Shown: positions 1 through 13,906 of the stretch, one piece after another
Position numbering within the stretch: position 1 is the stretch's first letter
Layout: the number at the start of each line of letters is the position of its first letter
DNA from: Rhizophagus irregularis
Lineage: Eukaryota; Glomeromycota; Glomeromycetes; Glomerales; Glomeraceae
Direction: 5' to 3'
NCBI RefSeq assembly: GCF_026210795.1
Contig: NC_089432.1
Coordinates: forward strand, 1,364,001 to 1,428,000
DNA: 64,000 nt
Notes under the pieces: model-generated
Seen by the model: only the letters and a program-made list of their open reading frames with translations
The model's database searches: none
Told to the model about the DNA's origin: nothing
Made by a program: the position numbers and the translations under genes

Positions 1-2
1 AG

Positions 3-554
3 AATGACGATATCGTAGAACTTAAAAAACAAATCACACATCTAAACACTATTATAAAAGACCTTAGTTCACAAATTAAAGGCCTAGATATTGTCCAAAA
101 AACCCATAATAAAGATATTAAATTATTACAAGAACAAGAACGTCGTCATGCTGAAGACATTGAAAAAATCAGAGTGGAATGTGAGAAAACTAACACAACC
201 ATTACTAAACAGTCAGAGATCATTAGTGACATCCCAGAAATGGCATCAATCCTGAGAAACATTAGCAACTCAGGTATATTAACACGTTACCAACCACAAC
301 AAGAGGCATACGGTACACACAATTACGCTCATCCACCTCACAATTTATACGTCGAGGAACACGTACACCAACAGGAAGAGATCTATAGTGAATACGAGGA
401 TTCCAATAATGGCTACGAATCTTCTGATACAATTAATACCCGCATATTTCCTGATGATGATAACTATACACCATCACACCCCACATCATCTTCATTCCCT
501 TCTATAACATCAAGAGTAGGTGGTTTCCTCGGTCTCCATCAGAGACAACAATAA
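3..554 (+). CDS. LINE ORF1, C-terminal part, coiled-coil
   Basis: The frame is open from the first complete codon at base 3 to TAA at 552-554, so the gene enters from outside the window. The first 60 or so residues are rich in E, K, Q, I and L with heptad-like spacing, as in coiled coils. The rest is low-complexity S/P/Y/E-rich sequence. No CCHC knuckle is visible in this part. In LINEs, ORF1 products of this kind bind RNA and trimerise through the coiled coil; that role is inferred from position upstream of an RT ORF. It ends 55 bp before the first ATG of ORF2. Confidence 0.65.
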   Translation, partial: NDDIVELKKQITHLNTIIKDLSSQIKGLDIVQKTHNKDIKLLQEQERRHAEDIEKIRVECEKTNTTITKQSEIISDIPEMASILRNISNSGILTRYQPQQEAYGTHNYAHPPHNLYVEEHVHQQEEIYSEYEDSNNGYESSDTINTRIFPDDDNYTPSHPTSSSFPSITSRVGGFLGLHQRQQ

Positions 555-609
555 TCATTGATTATTGTCTTATACACAAGTATTATCTCTCAACTATCAG
601 GGTGGACTA

Positions 610-3600
610 ATGATGAACAACAGTAATAATAAACACACTTCTGGCGTCGAAAACCAGAAATTTTCTCCCTTTTCTAAAATTAAACATCTTATTTCTTCAA
701 AAAATCCTTTTAAAAATACTAAAAAAACTTCAAAATCACAAAATCAAAAAAATAACATTAATAATATAGACAATATTGATACCCCACAAATTGCACAACA
801 TTCTTATCCCACTTTAATTTTCGCTACCCATAACATTCAAGGTTCTCTTAATCAAAAAAGAGACAGTTTATTATTATATATGATGGAACACGACATCGAC
901 TGTCTCTTCGTTTGCGAAACCAATATTGTAGACCCAAACTTTTCACCTACACTTAAAACTGCGTGGCAAAAAATTATAGCACCAATATATAATAATTCTA
1001 ATAATATATTTTATTTTATTAACAATCCAGATCTGGAACACAGAGGTTCAGGTAGTACTTTCATACTGACAGAGAAATTACATAGACATTTACAAACAAC
1101 AAAGATATTGGACCATGGTCGTTGTATAAAGATCACGCTTAATTTTAAAAATCACAAAATATTCAACATTTATGGAATTTATTTACCAAGTGGTAAAGAT
1201 AAGTCAAATGAACACATCAAAAAAACGAGACTTAATAATATCTGCAAAATTCTTTTCGATGATATAACTAAAACAAAATCACGTGACCACACTTATACCG
1301 CGATAATGGGGGATTTTAATATTAATTATTCCAAAGAGATCCTTAAAAAAGGAAAATCAATTTCATATATTGACGCCATGGACAAAATCAAACACAACAA
1401 ACTAGAACAATGGATGTGTTATAAAATATTAAAACTATTAAATTTTACCAATATAGCGACAACCTTCAAAAAAGAATCGGAGAAAACATGGTTCTCTTCT
1501 TGTAATAGTTCCGCTTCCTCGACTACTGTTGATTATATCTGGGCATCTAATAATCTTAATGACATTATCATTGACTTTAATTTAACAAGAACAACTTACT
1601 CTTCAGACCACGCCATGTTGATGTTCACTTTTGAACATCCAAACAATTCTTTTGTTAACTTAAAGAATTTCAATAAGTCACGTGATACAGGAAAATCCTT
1701 CAACAACAGATATAACCTTAATAGCATTCAAAAAGAGGACTGGGTCACATTTAATAATATTGTTAATGAAAAACTCATAAGGTTGCAGGATATACCAAAT
1801 TATTCAACCAAAACTCAAGTATCAGCAGCTATGAATACTTTCAATTCCATCATCATAGACTCTTTGAACGAAATGAAGGTCGCAAAAATTAAAGTAACCC
1901 CAAGGCGCAATAATTTACCACTGGCTTTACGTAAAAAATATAATCATATTCACCAACTCAACTCTATACAAGCTACAGTAAAAGAAGCATTATATATAGA
2001 ATCAGATCAATTTAAATTAGAAATTCCCTCCAGTGCTGAACAACGTAAAGGACTGAAAAATAATTTTGACCGCCATTGGAGATGAAAATCAAATTGGCTT
2101 ATCAAATTATTTCGCCAATATAATGTACGAAATGGGATTGCACTATATAGTCAAACTTTAAATTCGGTCGAAGAGTTAGAGAGTGTCCATATCAATATTG
2201 TTAATCTAATCGATCATGTCAACAATGAAATCGTCAAAGAACGAAACGCTTGGGATGTCCAGCAAATTGAATATTTCATTAATAGACGAAACGAAGACTT
2301 AAAAACTAATCAGAAAAGAGCATTAAATTCTATTTTAGAAAGAAATTCCAGAAAGATTATCCTTGATCGTCTTAAATTTTATGAAAATGGCGATCTTCAA
2401 TATACGACAGACCATCAGATCATTAACGAGAAAGTTAACTCACACTTTCAAAATATAGGCTCCTCAGACACATCACCTAATGTATACAATCCTTTAATAG
2501 AAATGCCACATCCCTGGCGTTCCGTTTACTCACCAAAGACAATCGATGATCCGGACGCCATTAAAAAACTCATAGATCCAATTACCGTTGATGAACTTCA
2601 ATTAATGATCAAAACGTTACCAAATCATAAAGCTCCAGGACCTTCAGGCATATCATATGAATTGATAAAAAAATTACCATCATCGTTCTTGAAAGAACTT
2701 GTAGACTTTTATAATCACATACTTTCTACTGGTATCTTACCGGATTCATGGCAAGATGCACTTTTATATCCAATCCCAAAACCAACTTGGTGGGATAATG
2801 ATATTAAACATACACATCCTATCGTTTTATTAGACACCTTTAGAAAATTACTTGTGAAAATTATTAACGCAAGTCTTAATTATTACTTAAGTTCAAATAA
2901 GATTCTACAACCTAACAATAGAGCAGGTACTCAAGGATCATCCTGTATGGAAATCATTTTCACGATTCAAAGCGCTATTACTGCGGCTAAACAACTCAAC
3001 AAAAAGCTTTATATCATGATTCAAGATCTCTCAAAGGCTTATGACCGGGTTAATATTCCTTTACTAAGACGCGCCCTTTTACGTATATGTATACCTGAAA
3101 ATCTAATAGACTTCATTATTAATCTCTTTACTGATCGAAAGAATTCCGTACTTTTTGAAAACTTTATTGGAGACCAATATGACGTACTTAATGGTATAGA
3201 TCAAGGCGAATCTATTTGTCCGCTCTTATGGGTCATTTATTATGATCCCATGTTTCAATTAATTAATGAAACGACAGATAAGGAATACATGGGTATAGAA
3301 TTTGAGACTTCGTTGCCTAGAAATATTCATCGTTTTGATATAGATGATCGGCATATTGAAAAATTTTCAGCAAAGGTTCTGGGATATTTAGACGATACCA
3401 CATGGTTAACTAGTGACCTTAATTGTCTACAAAAGAATTTGGAAATTGCAGATAGTTTTTATCAATTAGCCAACATTAAAATTAATAAGGACAAGACGGT
3501 AATTTTATCCAACGATAAAAAAGAACGATCGGATATTATCAACATTTCCTTTGGTAATGACTCAATTAATGTGAAATTACAACCAATGGGTAAAGGTACA

Positions 3601-6504
3601 CGCATTCTTGGAGTTCACTTACATGCTGATGGAACCAACGCCACCACTCTTTCAAAAATTAATAGCATGGTTAATTATACATCATTCCTTATTAGACGGA
3701 AAAAACTCACTCATGATCACGTGATCTATGTTATTAACAAAGTGATCATTCCACGGATAGAATATTTATCCCAACATATTTTTCTTCCAGCTTCTTATTG
3801 TGCAAAACTTAACTCACGATTACGCTCTTTATTCAAAAATTCCTTACAATTACCACGTAACACTTATAATTCAGTTATCCATAGTAGGATTTACCCTCAC
3901 ATTGTGAATATCTTCGACAATCAACTAAAAGCACAATCAGCGTTATTTTTCGCACAAGCTAACTGTCCATATACCAGTGATATTATTAAATTTCTTTTAT
4001 TATTAACACAACAAAAATATAATTTACCTTTTAATCCATTTGATTTTTTTACTTTATTTGATTCCCCATTACGACGTTTCACTAGATTAGAAAGTTTATT
4101 TGTTTTTTTTAAATTTTATAATATTTCGGTAACTTCCCATTTTAATTTTAAGGTTAGAGGTGGTGTGTACCCTATTTCTCACTATGTGATTGATCAATCG
4201 TTCTTATATAGTCATTTGATGAGCTTACGTACTAAAGGTATTATGTTCTTGGATCAGATAATCACTGAAGAGTCAGCTTATTTAAAGGATTACAAAGATA
4301 TTAAAAAATCTCTGCAATGCAAAAAGGGTAGAATTCCGAGATGGTATACCTTTCTTAAGGATAATTTAACGATAAATAGCAATAATAGATTGAATATTGA
4401 ACTAGATCAACCTATAATGAAAAGTCATAATGTGGAACGTCTCAAACCACCTAATATATCACGCGATGCTTTTCATCACAAAGGACCTAGTAAATGGGTT
4501 ATAACCTGGTCACCTAATATCATTGACGTTGTATATGGAAAAGCCATTACTTCTACCAATTTTGAACATAGCGTCCCTCTCTTATATGCTGAACATTGGA
4601 TTAAAGTTCCTCTAAACGCTTCAACTTCAACACCTCGTTCACGTCCAAACATTATCCAACCATGTCCAGGTTGTCAATTACACTTTCCTTATTATATTGG
4701 TGATAACAGAATCTCATGTATCCTAAAAATTCCTTACTCCAAAACTATCCGTGCGTATATCCTACAAAAATCCAATATAGACTTGTACTCTTCCTAGTTA
4801 CCAACCCGTCTACTCAAGATAGCCAAAGTTCTTAAACATAATCATGAATATTATAAGGTCGTAGCGTATAATGATTACTTAATCCGCGGGGGTTTAATAA
4901 CAGCTGATTCTATCCAAGCTGATTCATTAGATAATGCTATTCCCGGAAATCTTAATTACCAACTACTTACAGTTTTAATTAAAGATCGTTTAATTCAAGC
5001 TAATCTATGGAGTTTGGCACAACAAGTTCGTCACTACCCGCTATTTGAATTATATACGGATGGATCCTTTAATAATACCCCTGGTATCAATGAATTTCAC
5101 ATGGGTTATGGTTGGCATATATCTAATATACAAAATCAAGATTTCTCATATTGTGGTTCTATTGAACACTTTCCTTCAGCGACAAAAGCTGAAATCATGG
5201 CCATTTTAACCGCTCTAATTATTTTACCTGGTGGTTCGGACGTCACGATTTTCACTGACTCTCAAGCTGCGATCTCCAATTTCCAGAAATCTGCACATTT
5301 ACAATATGTTTCTCCACGCCGATTCAACAAAATTAATTATATGTCTCTTTGGTCAGCGATTCATCACATTATTAAAAAATTATCGCTTAATGTTAAACTG
5401 ATTAAAGTTAAAGCACATTCATCTTCAGCTGATAATGATAAAGCGGATGTTCTAGCTAAAATGGGTCATTTTAAAACTCCTCCCACGTCAATTACTCTCC
5501 ATGGTATCCCTAATTTAAATATTTCCTTGGAATGGAATAATGAGATCATGATAGATAAAGATATTAGGAAGACGGTTGGCAAAATCATAGATTATAGATG
5601 GTTAGATAACCACATGAATCACAATAATTTATCAGACATATACAAGTTCACACAACGTAATATGATCAATTGGTCGTTGACATCAAAATTTTTTCATCAT
5701 AATTCAAGAGACACATATACCGATGATAAACATAGTAAAGATATTAGTTGGATTATTAAATCATCAACTGGTACGTTACCAACCCTTGACTTTTTAAATC
5801 AGAACTTTCCAAACTTAATCAAAAATGACACCAAGTGTATGCTCTGTAACTCAGCAGAAGAGAGTAACGATCATATTTGGAAATGTCCAACCCTATTACC
5901 ACATATTCGTTCAACTTTCAGACTTCTAGCTGATCAAGCTCAGACGTTCCTTCAAAAATATGCAGATAAATTGAATCTATGTATTACTGATTCTATCAAA
6001 TATTCCAACACTTTTTGTTGGTCCTTTTACAACGACGCACCAATCACGGATAATGCAACCTTACTTTTACGTTCTTATGTATCAGAAGATCTATTCCGTA
6101 CATTTAGAACCCACTTTCTTACACAAGGAGCGACGATTAAGGCCATACTTAAATTTATGGAAACAGCGAGATGCCTAATTAAACGTAATATTTGGAAAGT
6201 TCGATCCGCCACGTGGAAAGATAAAAAACGTAGGTTACAGATAACGAAAAAGAGTTTTAAAAATTATCAACGTGATCCTCGTATGAAGACTACCAGAGCG
6301 CCCAGACGTCATAATATTGGCTATATTTGCCCTCAAACAGTATCGTTATATAATAATTATAACCGTTCTGATCTCATTTTTATTATATTAGCATCTTCAA
6401 ATTTTTTACATAGTAGTGTTTTTTTTAATCAATTAACTTATGATTTATCAGATGATATTTCCTATTATTCTTCTCCTCATTATTCCCGTATTTTAATGGT
6501 TTAG
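610..6504 (+). pseudogene. LINE ORF2: endonuclease-reverse transcriptase-RNase H, with two in-frame stops
   Basis: One frame runs from the first ATG (610) to TAG at 6502-6504, about 1,964 positions, interrupted only by TGA at 2083-2085 and TAG at 4795-4797. Domains in order: an endonuclease/exonuclease/phosphatase fold (THNIQG near 826, CETN, MGDFN near 1306, and SSDHA near 1600); a reverse transcriptase with DLSKAYDR (near 3025), QGES and the catalytic YLDD (near 3388); a CPGC cysteine cluster near 4660; RNase H with YTDGS (near 5053), KAEIMA, FTDSQAA and the HSSSADNDKAD end; and a CMLC-x8-H-x3-C zinc-knuckle-like motif near 5840. All catalytic motifs survive, so the stops look young. The 565-609 stretch is open but has only a TTG, so ATG 610 is preferred. 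Confidence 0.92.
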
Positions 6505-6722
6505 TTACCTACTGCTAGATTACGTGCTTTTTATATATATATTTTAACTATCTTTATTCGGTCGGGTTTTTAGATAGTATTTCTTATAATCTAGTTAGGG
6601 CCCGATTTATTTGGGCGATGATTCAACATTGTGTTATTTTATAATTGTTTTTATTAGTTTGTATTATGTTCAATGTTTTCTCCTGGCTAGCCTTAAAATA
6701 AAAAAAATAAATAAATAAATAT
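6505..6722 (+). repeat. LINE 3' UTR and A-rich/TAAA tail
   Basis: About 190 bp of non-coding sequence with moderate G+C is followed by an A-rich run and several TAAA units ending near 6722, where A-rich genomic DNA resumes. Short A-rich tandem repeats at the 3' end are the usual hallmark of target-primed reverse transcription. The exact junction is blurred by the A-rich flank. Confidence 0.7.
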
Positions 6723-7901
6723 TATAAAAGGAAAAAAAATCAGTTTTTTTTAAAAAAAAATTGAAAAAAATTAGTTTAAAAAAAAAACTATATTAGTAAA
6801 AAAAAATGGTGAAAAAAAATCCGATAAAAAATAAAAAATATTGGAAAAAAAATTCAGTTTTAAGTAAATTTAAATTAAATCTATTCTCATATAAATTTAT
6901 TTTTAAATAAAGATGGTGTTTTTATTCTTTTAATGATTATTTGTTTGAACCATAAAAGAATTTCTCTTGTAATGAGATGTTATTTCTGACCAAAAATTCT
7001 ATTTTTATATTACATAACCGATAACCATCCGGTTTAGTGAAAAAAAAAATATACCTGAATTATTAATTTATATAATTTTCATAATAAATTGAATTTATTT
7101 CTTTTCTAACGAATTTTTCTGACAATCTCATTATATTATTTCATCATTAATATTTTAAGCTTCGAAAAATTTTAACAATTAAAATAAAGTATTCAATTTA
7201 TTTTTGAACTTTTGATGGTATCGTACATCTATCAATATTAAAAAGCCTATCTATCATAAAATTTTAAGATATGATTAAAACGATGCTCTCACATGAAGAA
7301 CGGAATTAATTATCAATTTTTAAATTAGACGAAGGTTTTGAACTATAAAATTTAGCCGATGATGTCATGATGATCCGATTATATAATCCAATTTTCAAAT
7401 TTGATTTGTAGATTATGGCGTAAATAGAAGTAGTATTTCATGTATTCTATTTAGCCATTTTTGTAAAAAATCAACATTAATAAATACGGTAATAAGTTTT
7501 TCACTCTTTCACAAATTTGTAAGTTATAAAATATAATCATAACAGATAAATGAAAAAAAAATGAATTTTAGTTAACTTGGTCTATACCTTAAGTATTAAC
7601 CAAAACCATTTATTATGCGTAAAATGATATAATCAAATGAAATTTCACTAAGAATTTGTAACAATTATCATTGAGCAAAGATACATTGAGCGGAATATTT
7701 GCACTTACTGTATTACAGTTTTATGTTTAAAATCTTTATAAAGTTTTATAATATATACTACATATAGATTTATCAGATTTTATAGTTAAGAATATTCTAT
7801 ATAAATAAAGTATAAATGAAAGAAAAATAGAAGTAAACTAACTTCAATACACGATTTAATATTTAAACTATTTAACTTTAACTTTCACATAAAAAGAAAC
7901 T
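6723..7901. other. Gene-free A+T-rich spacer
   Basis: The first 150 bp are runs of A broken by single G or C, of the style seen again at 15.4-16.4 kb. The rest is unique-looking A+T-rich DNA. I see no reading frame, RNA gene or repeat that I can name. Confidence 0.6.
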
Positions 7902-9982
7902 TCATTCAATATTATCTTCACCATCTTGACAAATTTCATTTAGCTCTATAAAAAAAAATAAATAAATTAGATATGGAATATCAATAAAATTACAAATAAT
8001 AATAACTTACCTAATTCACTTAATTGAACATCTAAGCATTCTGAAACTGTATATTATGTATTTATAGTATTTAAATGTTAATAAATTTAAATAAAATAAT
8101 TATAATAATAAAGGGAATACTTACTTGGATTTGCTGATGTTGATTGAGCAGTATAACTAGTATCTATTAAAACATAAAATAACATTAATAATGTAAAATG
8201 AATTATTTGATAAAACAAAATAAAATTTAATTACCTGAACTGAATTGAAAGAATGATAAATCTGAAGAATTTACTGGTTTTGGAAGATTTTTGAAATTTA
8301 AAAGTCTACTAGTATAAATTGCTTGTGGATGCGTTTTGAAGCTTTTGGATTTATCTTCATTTGACCTGTTTTTGAATTTTTCTTCTCTAATTTTATCACA
8401 TTCTTTTATTTGAAAATATAATTCACTTTTTTGACTATTGCTACCATTTTTACTATCTTCGTTTTCATTATCTTCACTATCTTCATTATCTTCAATATCT
8501 TCATCTTCACTATCTTCATTATCTTCAATATCTTCACCATCTTTAACATCTTCACCACCATCTTCACTATCTTCGCCATCTTCATCATCTTCACTATATT
8601 CACTTTCTTCACCATTTTCACTATCTTCAATATCTTTAATTTCATCATTCCATTCATTTAGTGTTTGATACAATTCTTTAGTAGTTGGTCTATTTCTTAT
8701 TTCAGCATCCCAACATTTTACCATCAAATCTGCAAGTAACTTTGGTATGTCTTTAGAAATTGTTGGTCTAAGTCCTTTACATATTTTAATAGCTAAAAAT
8801 TCATTATGAGGAATATCATTAAAAGGAATTTCTTCAGAAAGAAATTCGTTCATTATTATTCCAAATGAGTAAATATCTGCTGCTTTTGTATATTGTTGTC
8901 CACGTAAAACTTCTGGTGCCATATATGGTAATACTCCATAAATTCCTTCTTCTTTAACTGTTTGCTTTATATTTGCTGGTTGACACATTCCTAAATCACT
9001 TATTAATGGATAATAACGATTAAGTAATATATTACCTGAATGAAAATCTTTGTGAACTTTTTCAGCATTATGAATATCTAAAAGTCCTCTTGCAATTTGT
9101 TGTAATTTATCAATTTTTGATTTATAATTTATATAATTTTCAGATTTATTTAAATAATTTCTCAAATTTCCATCATCACAATATTCTATAACCATCATAT
9201 ACTCTTTATTATTTGGATCTTGAGTAATTCCAAAACATTGAACAATATCAAAAAGATAAATCTGAAGATGAGATTTAATCTAATTATCATCAAAAAGGAA
9301 AAATTTTATTAATAAATAAATGCAAATAACAATCTTTATATATAAGACAAAGTAAGTTTAAATTACCTCATTTAAAAAATCAGAACATATATCAGAAGAA
9401 TTATTCAAACTTTTCAATGCATATTTATCAAAATTATCTCTATCCCATATTTGTTTTTCAATATCCCAATATTCAATACTTCCTTCGGGCCATTCAGCTG
9501 AATAAATCTTACCAAAACCACCTTCCGCAATATAAGTGATATTTTGAAATTTTTCAAAAGGTATCCATTCAAGATATTTTGTATAATATACAGCATTAAG
9601 TTGTGATTGCTGTATAAATTCATCAATATCTTTATTTCCACTAGTCCAATTTTTAAAGTTATCTTTAAATCTTTTAGCATTACAAGATTGACACCAATTT
9701 ACTCCAGTGCCAGGTTCTTTACATTCTCCACATATTCCATATGCTTGTTTTCTTTTTTCTAAATCTCCTATATAAACTACTCTTTCATCTACATTTTCTG
9801 ATTCAATAGTTGAATCAATAGTAGGAATTGTAACATGAAGCTTTTAATAGACAAAAAATTATTAATATTTTTAACTACAAAAATTCAATAAAATAATTTT
9901 AATTATTAAAATATTAAATTGCTATTACCTGATATTTATTTTTATCAGTATCCTTCCATAAATTTTTTGGGGTTTCATCCAT
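7902..9982 (-). CDS. Zinc-ribbon protein kinase with acidic tail (6 exons)
   Basis: Spliced model, minus strand: 9982-9929, 9840-9367, 9279-8235, 8163-8125, 8040-8011, 7945-7902; 1,686 nt, 561 residues, phases consistent and all introns GT-AG. Residues 55-71 form a CxxC...CxxC zinc-ribbon-like motif. The kinase domain follows, with GGFGKIY (125-131), ALK lysine 161, HKD (252-254), a DLG variant of DFG at 271 and MAPE. About residues 390-455 are an acidic E/D/N/S minisatellite, and the tail ends with SRLLNFKNLPKPVNSS and LDVQLSEL. This architecture is a highly multiplied kinase family in Rhizophagus. HKD and DLG are conservative changes, so activity is plausible but unproven. Substrates are unknown. 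Confidence 0.88.
8455..8650 (-). repeat. Acidic-codon minisatellite inside the kinase gene
   Basis: Short units of 6-18 bp (plus-strand TTCATTATCTTC and variants) encode repeated NEDSED/DGED-type residues on the minus strand. The run keeps the kinase frame. It also creates long spurious frames on the other strand and in other phases. Confidence 0.8.
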
Positions 9983-12900
9983 ATTAATTGAGCTGTGGAT
10001 TATAATTTTAATTTTAGTTAATATAAATAAATAACTACGTTACTCAAAAATAAATTTCAGAATTATTATGGGAAAAAGAAAAAAATTATGAATTGAACGA
10101 AGTTAAAATAAATTGCGCACATTTGTATTAATTGTATTACTATTTGTACTACTATTGTATACAAAAATTACTATTTTTGTAACAAAGAAAAATTCGTAAG
10201 CAGCAGCTGATCATCATAAAAAATAAATCTAACCCGAAATGGTTAAAATGAAAAATGCGAAGTAAAATTATTTTCGGTAATGTAGATCATATAATTTTTT
10301 TTATTTTGTATTTCAAAAAAATAAATAGCAATAAACCTATAATAGAAAATCATTGCCAAATTATATATCAAAAATAAATTAGTTTGGAATAAACATTTTA
10401 ATTAATATATTTTTAATTAACGAAAATCAAGGTTACAGATTATAGTTTGCATATACAGTAAGCTTTTTTTGTCTTTACGCTAGGAAGATAAATAATAATA
10501 TTGTATGATTGGTTTAAATGAACCTTGTCTAGTAAATATGATAAATGAAGAAATGTAAGGTATTTCATACTATTATCCGTATGGAGAAGATAATATTATG
10601 AAGATGATCAAACATTGAAGGATCGAAATTTTTATTGTATATACGTACAGTAAATCAATAATAATCTTGAAAAGTTTTATTATGCAAGTTTAAATTGAGT
10701 AAATTTTAAAACAAAAAGAAAATTTATTTATCTTTTATCTTAGTAAATGATATTTATTTAATTATGTATTAAGAGATATATTTTTTGAATAGAGTTATAG
10801 AGACTATATTTTCCATATTACCTTTGCACTAATCTTACTAATCTTTGATGAGGAGTAAAAAAATTGAGAATGAATAAAGTGTGAAAATTATGGTCAAGTA
10901 GTAAATAGCTCTTATATTAACAAATCCATTTCTACGATAAAATATTAATAAATGTTTTTAAAAAGGATAATCTAAGTATCTAACGGACTACAGGTTTCAT
11001 GAAGATAAATACATCATATTTTGAATATTGTATTTTTAAGTTCGAAAATTATTATTTATTTTTTATGTATTTAAAAAAATAAATTCATTTTCCTTTGTTG
11101 CTCTTATTACTATTTTAATTAACATTAATATTTTTCTCCTCTAATCCATTTAAATATTATTAACAGTTAACTAAATTAATACTATACTATTATCATTTAA
11201 TATTTATATTTGTTTCTAATGGAGTAAAAGGGAGATTAGTTGTTATGTTAGCTGGCATTTCTGTTTTCTTATCGTTATGGTAGTATGTAAAAAAAAATTA
11301 AGATTTGAAAACACACAAATGCATGTGTACCAAGCCTATAATTATAAAGCATTGTCGGACCATTTCCTGAATGCCATTTTCCTGAATATATCTTTTCCCG
11401 AAGTCAATTACCTGAATACTAATTTCCCAAACTGGACCCTTTCTGAAAAATACAATTTCCGAATCCATATTTCCCAAACTCCAATTTCTTGAAATCTATT
11501 TCCCGAATCCTGAATCTCGAATATCTCGAATCCCAATATCCTGAATCCTAATAATAACCCAAGCATAAATCAACCGGAAAGAATGATCTAAATTTTAAAT
11601 ACTAAGTCCAAATTTGTTATCATGGAATGAAGAGAGTTGAAAGTGTTTAAGAAAGTTAATCATCAATTCAAATATTAATCATTTTATAAATTGTTCAAGA
11701 AAAATAATGAATAAACTAAGTAAATTTAATTGAATAAATTCCCATCATTTTTATCAAAAATGATTCTCTACAGCAGATGTTTTTTGATATTTATTTTTTT
11801 TTGCATTATTCTTAACAATAATTGAGTATTTTAAATTAAATCTAATACACATTGTAATTTAATTTTCTGGTTATATTTTATGCTTTGAAGTAAATATTTA
11901 ATACAGTAATATAGTTTAGACATAGATAGATAAACTTATAGTAATTATCCAAAATGTAATACTATATACTTCTATTCTTCTATGCAAAGGTCAAAAATGT
12001 TCATTCTGTCCATCCGGCACGTACTCTTAAACAGCACGCACTTCGGACTTAAAACGGTTTCCGTTTCCTAGTTAACATAATTATAAGCGTATGCCGCTGG
12101 ATAGTCGCTGGATCTTGTAATTATACTACAATACAAGATATTTAATAAAGGAAAAAAAATTTCGTAAATTTTTCTGTCGTTCTCTGGTAAGAAATAAAAT
12201 ATTATTTGATAAAAATTTCCAGAAAAATCGTCCAAATTTATGATATGTTAAGCATGATGTGCAGAATATTGGTACTATGTCGTATAATAATTATACCCTC
12301 TATCCATCCACATTAAGGTAATTTTAGCAGGTGTTATACTGTATGATAAAAAAAAGGAATATTATATTTTTAATATCATATTTATTAATTTATGATGAAA
12401 TTTTTTCTTTTGTTGGAAAGCACAACATAAGAAATATATTAACAACGATGTAAAAAAAAAAATAATAAATTTAATAAAAAGAAAATTATAATAATGTACT
12501 GTAGGTTAGAAATTTTAAATAATGAGTATTTAATTTAATGTGAGATTTTATTTAACATCTTACAACATCATACAATAATTCAGGATGTTAATAATGAAAA
12601 ATATGTAAAGATAATCTTAAAGTATTTACACTATATATACTAAGATTTTTTTATGTCCGCCCCTTAAGATATTACATAATATCTGTCACTGCCTTAATAA
12701 AACAAACTTTAGAAACAAAGTATCATGATAATTTTGTCGACCTTGAACGAAGTTTTGCTTCTTTAAAAGAAAATTTTTTCTTTATAATTAAAATCAAAAT
12801 AAAATCTAAAACTTATAAAACATGTGTAGCATGAACATTTAAGAACGCGTAATCTGTGACAAGTTGATGTTATCTGAATAATACGAGTATTTATAAACAC

Positions 12901-13906
12901 AAAATCTAAAACTGAGCATGCTTTTATAGAAAATAATAATAGCTAGTGGCGCATTTGTCCTTTTGAAAGTATAAGTTAATATTAAACTAGTCTGATTCAC
13001 TTAAATACCACTATCAGGTGCCAGTATATTCAATACGAATATTCTTATTTTCTTTTTGAAAAAAAAATTTCAAATTAGTTAATGTATATTATTAAATTTT
13101 TTTTTTTTTCACAAAAAAATACATGTACAATTGTACCCCATAAATATCGATAACCTTAAGCTGTAGTACTACTATTTAAATTAATATCTAAATAAGCCGT
13201 TGACTTTGTGGACTGTGGTATGAGTCCAGATTAAATTTTTTCCTTAACCTGCTAATAATAGTAAACGCTTATTTCTTATTTGCCGCATATTAAAAGTTAC
13301 TCAAGTACTACTAAGGTTCAAAACTAAATGATGTATGTATTTGATCATCATTTTAAAAAAAATATTTGCTATTGTTACACCAATTCATGTTAAATACAAG
13401 GTGATAACAGAAAATAAAAGTATAGTTTACGATCAAAAAATAATAGTTTATACGTTTAAAACGAGGGTTTCAAAAATGTGCGTTAATGATCAATACACTG
13501 TAATAATCAATATACTGTTTCACTCAGCGTTTTGTAATAAATCCCAATATTATCAAGAACTAAAAAACAAAATTCTCAACCAAACTTCTCGAAAGAAAAA
13601 ATTTGTTAAACTCAAACTTTTCGAAATAAAAGGTTAAATCCCAAAATAAACTTTACTTTCTCACTAATTTGTCCAGGAGTTGTCCCGCGCAAATAGACTT
13701 ACCTAATCATTATCATCCATCGGTTAACAGTAATTGCAAAATAAATCTAAGCAATGATAACGAAAATCAATCAATGATCAACCTGTTACTGCGACTTTGT
13801 AACGCTATCCCCATATAAAACCATATTTAGAAATGTGTTACAATGATATAATAGCCAATAAGCTTCAAACTTATTAAATCAACTACCACAATAAAGAATT
13901 CAAGCA
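9983..13906. other. Gene-poor spacer, about 3.9 kb
   Basis: Mostly A+T-rich. Visible structure: a degenerate short repeat of CCTGAAT/TTCCCGAA type at about 11360-11550; a less A+T-rich island at about 12000-12120 containing a doubled GTCGCTGGAT-like motif; and 12825-12960, which resembles 24060-24180. Frames at 11277-11492 and 13335-13637 have no recognisable protein character and I do not call them genes. Confidence 0.55.
11360..11550. repeat. Degenerate short tandem repeat (CCTGAAT / TTCCCGAA)
   Basis: About a dozen imperfect copies of a 12-16 bp motif built on TTTCC(C)GAA and CCTGAAT follow each other with variable spacing. The plus frame at 11277-11492 is produced by this repeat. Confidence 0.65.

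Larger units (their letters stand above)
1..6722 (+). mobile_element. LINE-type non-LTR retrotransposon, 5' end outside the window
   Basis: The element holds a coiled-coil ORF1 followed by an ORF2 with apurinic-like endonuclease, reverse transcriptase and RNase H domains, then about 190 bp of 3' UTR and a tail of A-rich TAAA repeats (about 6697-6722). This order is that of LINEs of the I/R1-like grade that carry RNase H. No LTRs are visible. The 5' end lies beyond base 1, so element length and 5' target-site duplication cannot be judged. Two nonsense codons in ORF2 make this copy non-autonomous. Base use is richer in G+C than the flanking DNA, as expected for a relatively recent insertion. 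Confidence 0.9.

Noticed and set aside
2083-4797. RIP-type mutation as the cause of the LINE stops
   Set aside because: Both stops fit single transitions, but two events cannot show a context bias and the alternatives (G-to-A at TGG) are equally likely; kept only as a test.
565-6504. Three separate genes for endonuclease, reverse transcriptase and RNase H
   Set aside because: The three frames are in the same phase and the gaps between them are open apart from one stop each; they are one broken ORF2.
8406-8668. Four overlapping frames in other phases and on the other strand
   Set aside because: All are shadows of the acidic-codon minisatellite in the kinase gene.
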